From: CAILZL01 sp963791615
GTDB lineage: Bacteria > Pseudomonadota > Gammaproteobacteria > Steroidobacterales > Steroidobacteraceae
Length of the DNA: 64,000 bases
NCBI GenBank assembly: GCA_963791615.1
Contig: CAWBTE010000006.1
Coordinates: 806,001 to 870,000, forward strand
Reading direction: 5' to 3'
A program made the position numbers and the translations under genes. The notes under the pieces are model-generated. The model was given only the letters and a program-made list of their open reading frames with translations, ran no database searches and was not told the origin of the DNA. Positions 63,087 through 64,000 of this stretch are shown here, piece by piece (the first letter of the stretch is position 1; each line of letters opens with the position of its first letter).

Positions 63087-63100
63087 AAATGGGTGCAATT
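63087..63100 (+). repeat. 14-bp direct repeat, copy 2
   Basis: Exact copy of AAATGGGTGCAATT from 62481, located 19 bp after the toxin stop. Confidence 0.6.
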
Positions 63101-63209
63101 GGGCGCGAAGAAAATGGATGTCCGTTGGGGACCCGCAAGAATCCCTTCCGTCCCAACGCCGCAGCGAATAAAGTTGGCGAATGCCAAGGAATAACAACGA
63201 GCAACCTCA

Positions 63210-64000
63210 ATGACACCCGAAGCCAAGGCCCGCCAGCTCATCGACCAGAAGCTCGAACAAGCCGGCTGGGTCATTCAGGACATGAAGCAGCTCAATCTGG
63301 GCGCAGGCGTCGGGCGTGGCCGTGCGCGAATACCCCACCGACACCGGCCCGGCCGATTACGTGCTGTTCGTCAATCGCAAAGCCGTCGGCGTGATCGAGG
63401 CCAAGCGCGACGAGCGCGGGCGAGAACATCACCGCCGTCGAGCCGCAAACCGAGCGCTACGCCACCGCCAAGCTCAAATGGCGCAAAGACAACACGCCGC
63501 TGCCCTTCCTGTTTGAAGCCACCGGCCAGATCATCCGCTTCACCGACGGCCGCGACCCCGCGCCGCGCTCGCGCGAAGTCTTCCACTTCTTCCAGCCCGA
63601 AACAGCTGGCCGAATGGCTCAGCGCAGCCCGACACCCTGCGCCGCCGCCTGGCCGAGCAGCATGCCCGCGCTGCCCGACACGCAACCTGCGCGACTGCCA
63701 GATCAGCGCCGTCACCGGGCTGGAAAAGTCGCTCGCGCGAACAATCGCCCGCGCGCGCTGATGCACATGGCCACCGGCGCGGGCAAGACCTTCACCGCCA
63801 TCACCTCGGTCTATCGCCTGCTCAAGTTCGGCGGCGCCAAACGCATCCTGTTCCTGGTCGACACGCGCAACCTCGGCGAGCAGGCCCACAGGAATTCATG
63901 GCCTACACGCCGCCCGACGATGGCCGCAAGTTCACCGAGCTGTACAACGTGCAGCGGCTGGCCTCGCCGCAACATCGACCCGCAGCGCAGGTGTGCATCA
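63210..64000 (+). pseudogene. hsdR: Type I restriction enzyme R subunit (HsdR), N-terminal part, multiply frameshifted and cut by window edge
   Basis: Opens MTPEAKARQLIDQKLEQAGW with the HsdR nuclease domain in pieces: YPTDTGPADYVLFVNRKAVGVIEAKRDE (the D...ExK catalytic set), then TERYATAKLKWRKDNTPLPF, RDCQISAVTGLEKSL and the motor Walker A MATGAGKTFTAI, ending in EFMAYTPPDDGRKFTELYNV. These blocks lie in different frames, needing at least six single-base corrections between about 63300 and 63970. Preserved family blocks between the slips favour sequencing error at a low-coverage end over decay. No hsdM or hsdS is in the window. Confidence 0.75.

Overview
The window is a 64-kb chromosome segment of roughly 60% GC from a gammaproteobacterium. 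The collinear order rpsO-pnp / truB-rbfA-infB-nusA-rimP / nuoA-N / secG-tpiA / glmM-folP-ftsH-rlmE / greA-carBA-dapB / dnaJ-dnaK-grpE-hrcA / nadK-recN / fur-bamE-ratA-smpB is what I associate with Xanthomonadales and neighbouring orders (Nevskiales, Steroidobacterales). A DksA with a long Lys/Ala/Pro tail, a PhaR regulator and REP-like repeats with a GTAG head also fit. No rRNA or species-specific marker is present, so I do not go below class with confidence.

Layout. 1-4117: the start of smc (minus), then dksA, gluQ and phaR (plus). 4318-7752: a Caulobacter-type oxidative pentose cluster (xylX-like dehydratase, xylB-like dehydrogenase, sugar/H+ symporter). 7762-9531: accessory patch with a brnTA toxin-antitoxin pair bracketed by direct repeats, an Xre regulator/membrane-protein pair with its own operator, and a 117-bp inverted repeat. 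9532-18652: translation operon group on the minus strand (pnp, rpsO, truB, rbfA, infB, nusA, rimP) led by the initiator tRNA gene. 18725-19707: a second, diverged copy of the nuoN 3' end, separated from nuoN by a lone DUF2299-like gene. 19705-34298: the complete 14-gene complex I operon. 34540-47942: tRNA-Leu(GAG), secG, tpiA, glmM, folP, ftsH, rlmE, yhbY, a DUF4149 protein, greA, carB, carA, dapB. 48047-54264: the heat-shock group, with a RES/Xre toxin-antitoxin pair inserted between grpE and hrcA. 54428-59235: nadK, recN, fur, bamE, ratA, smpB. 59237-64000: accessory DNA around ssrA (tmRNA): two membrane-linked glycosyltransferase genes and a gtrA remnant upstream, and a second toxin-antitoxin pair plus the start of a type I restriction gene (hsdR) downstream.

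Most of the window is housekeeping. Its more unusual content is at the seams: repeats with a GTAG head that even provide stop codons of two genes, toxin-antitoxin pairs inserted at operon junctions, the nuoN 3'-end duplication, and a DksA lacking the zinc-binding cysteines.

Reading-frame quality. dksA, nuoN, nuoL, ftsH, the 62775 toxin and hsdR each need one or more small frame corrections to restore a family-like protein. Several fall in short homopolymers and flanking codons stay conserved, so sequencing error is the leading explanation, though true mutations cannot be excluded from the sequence alone.
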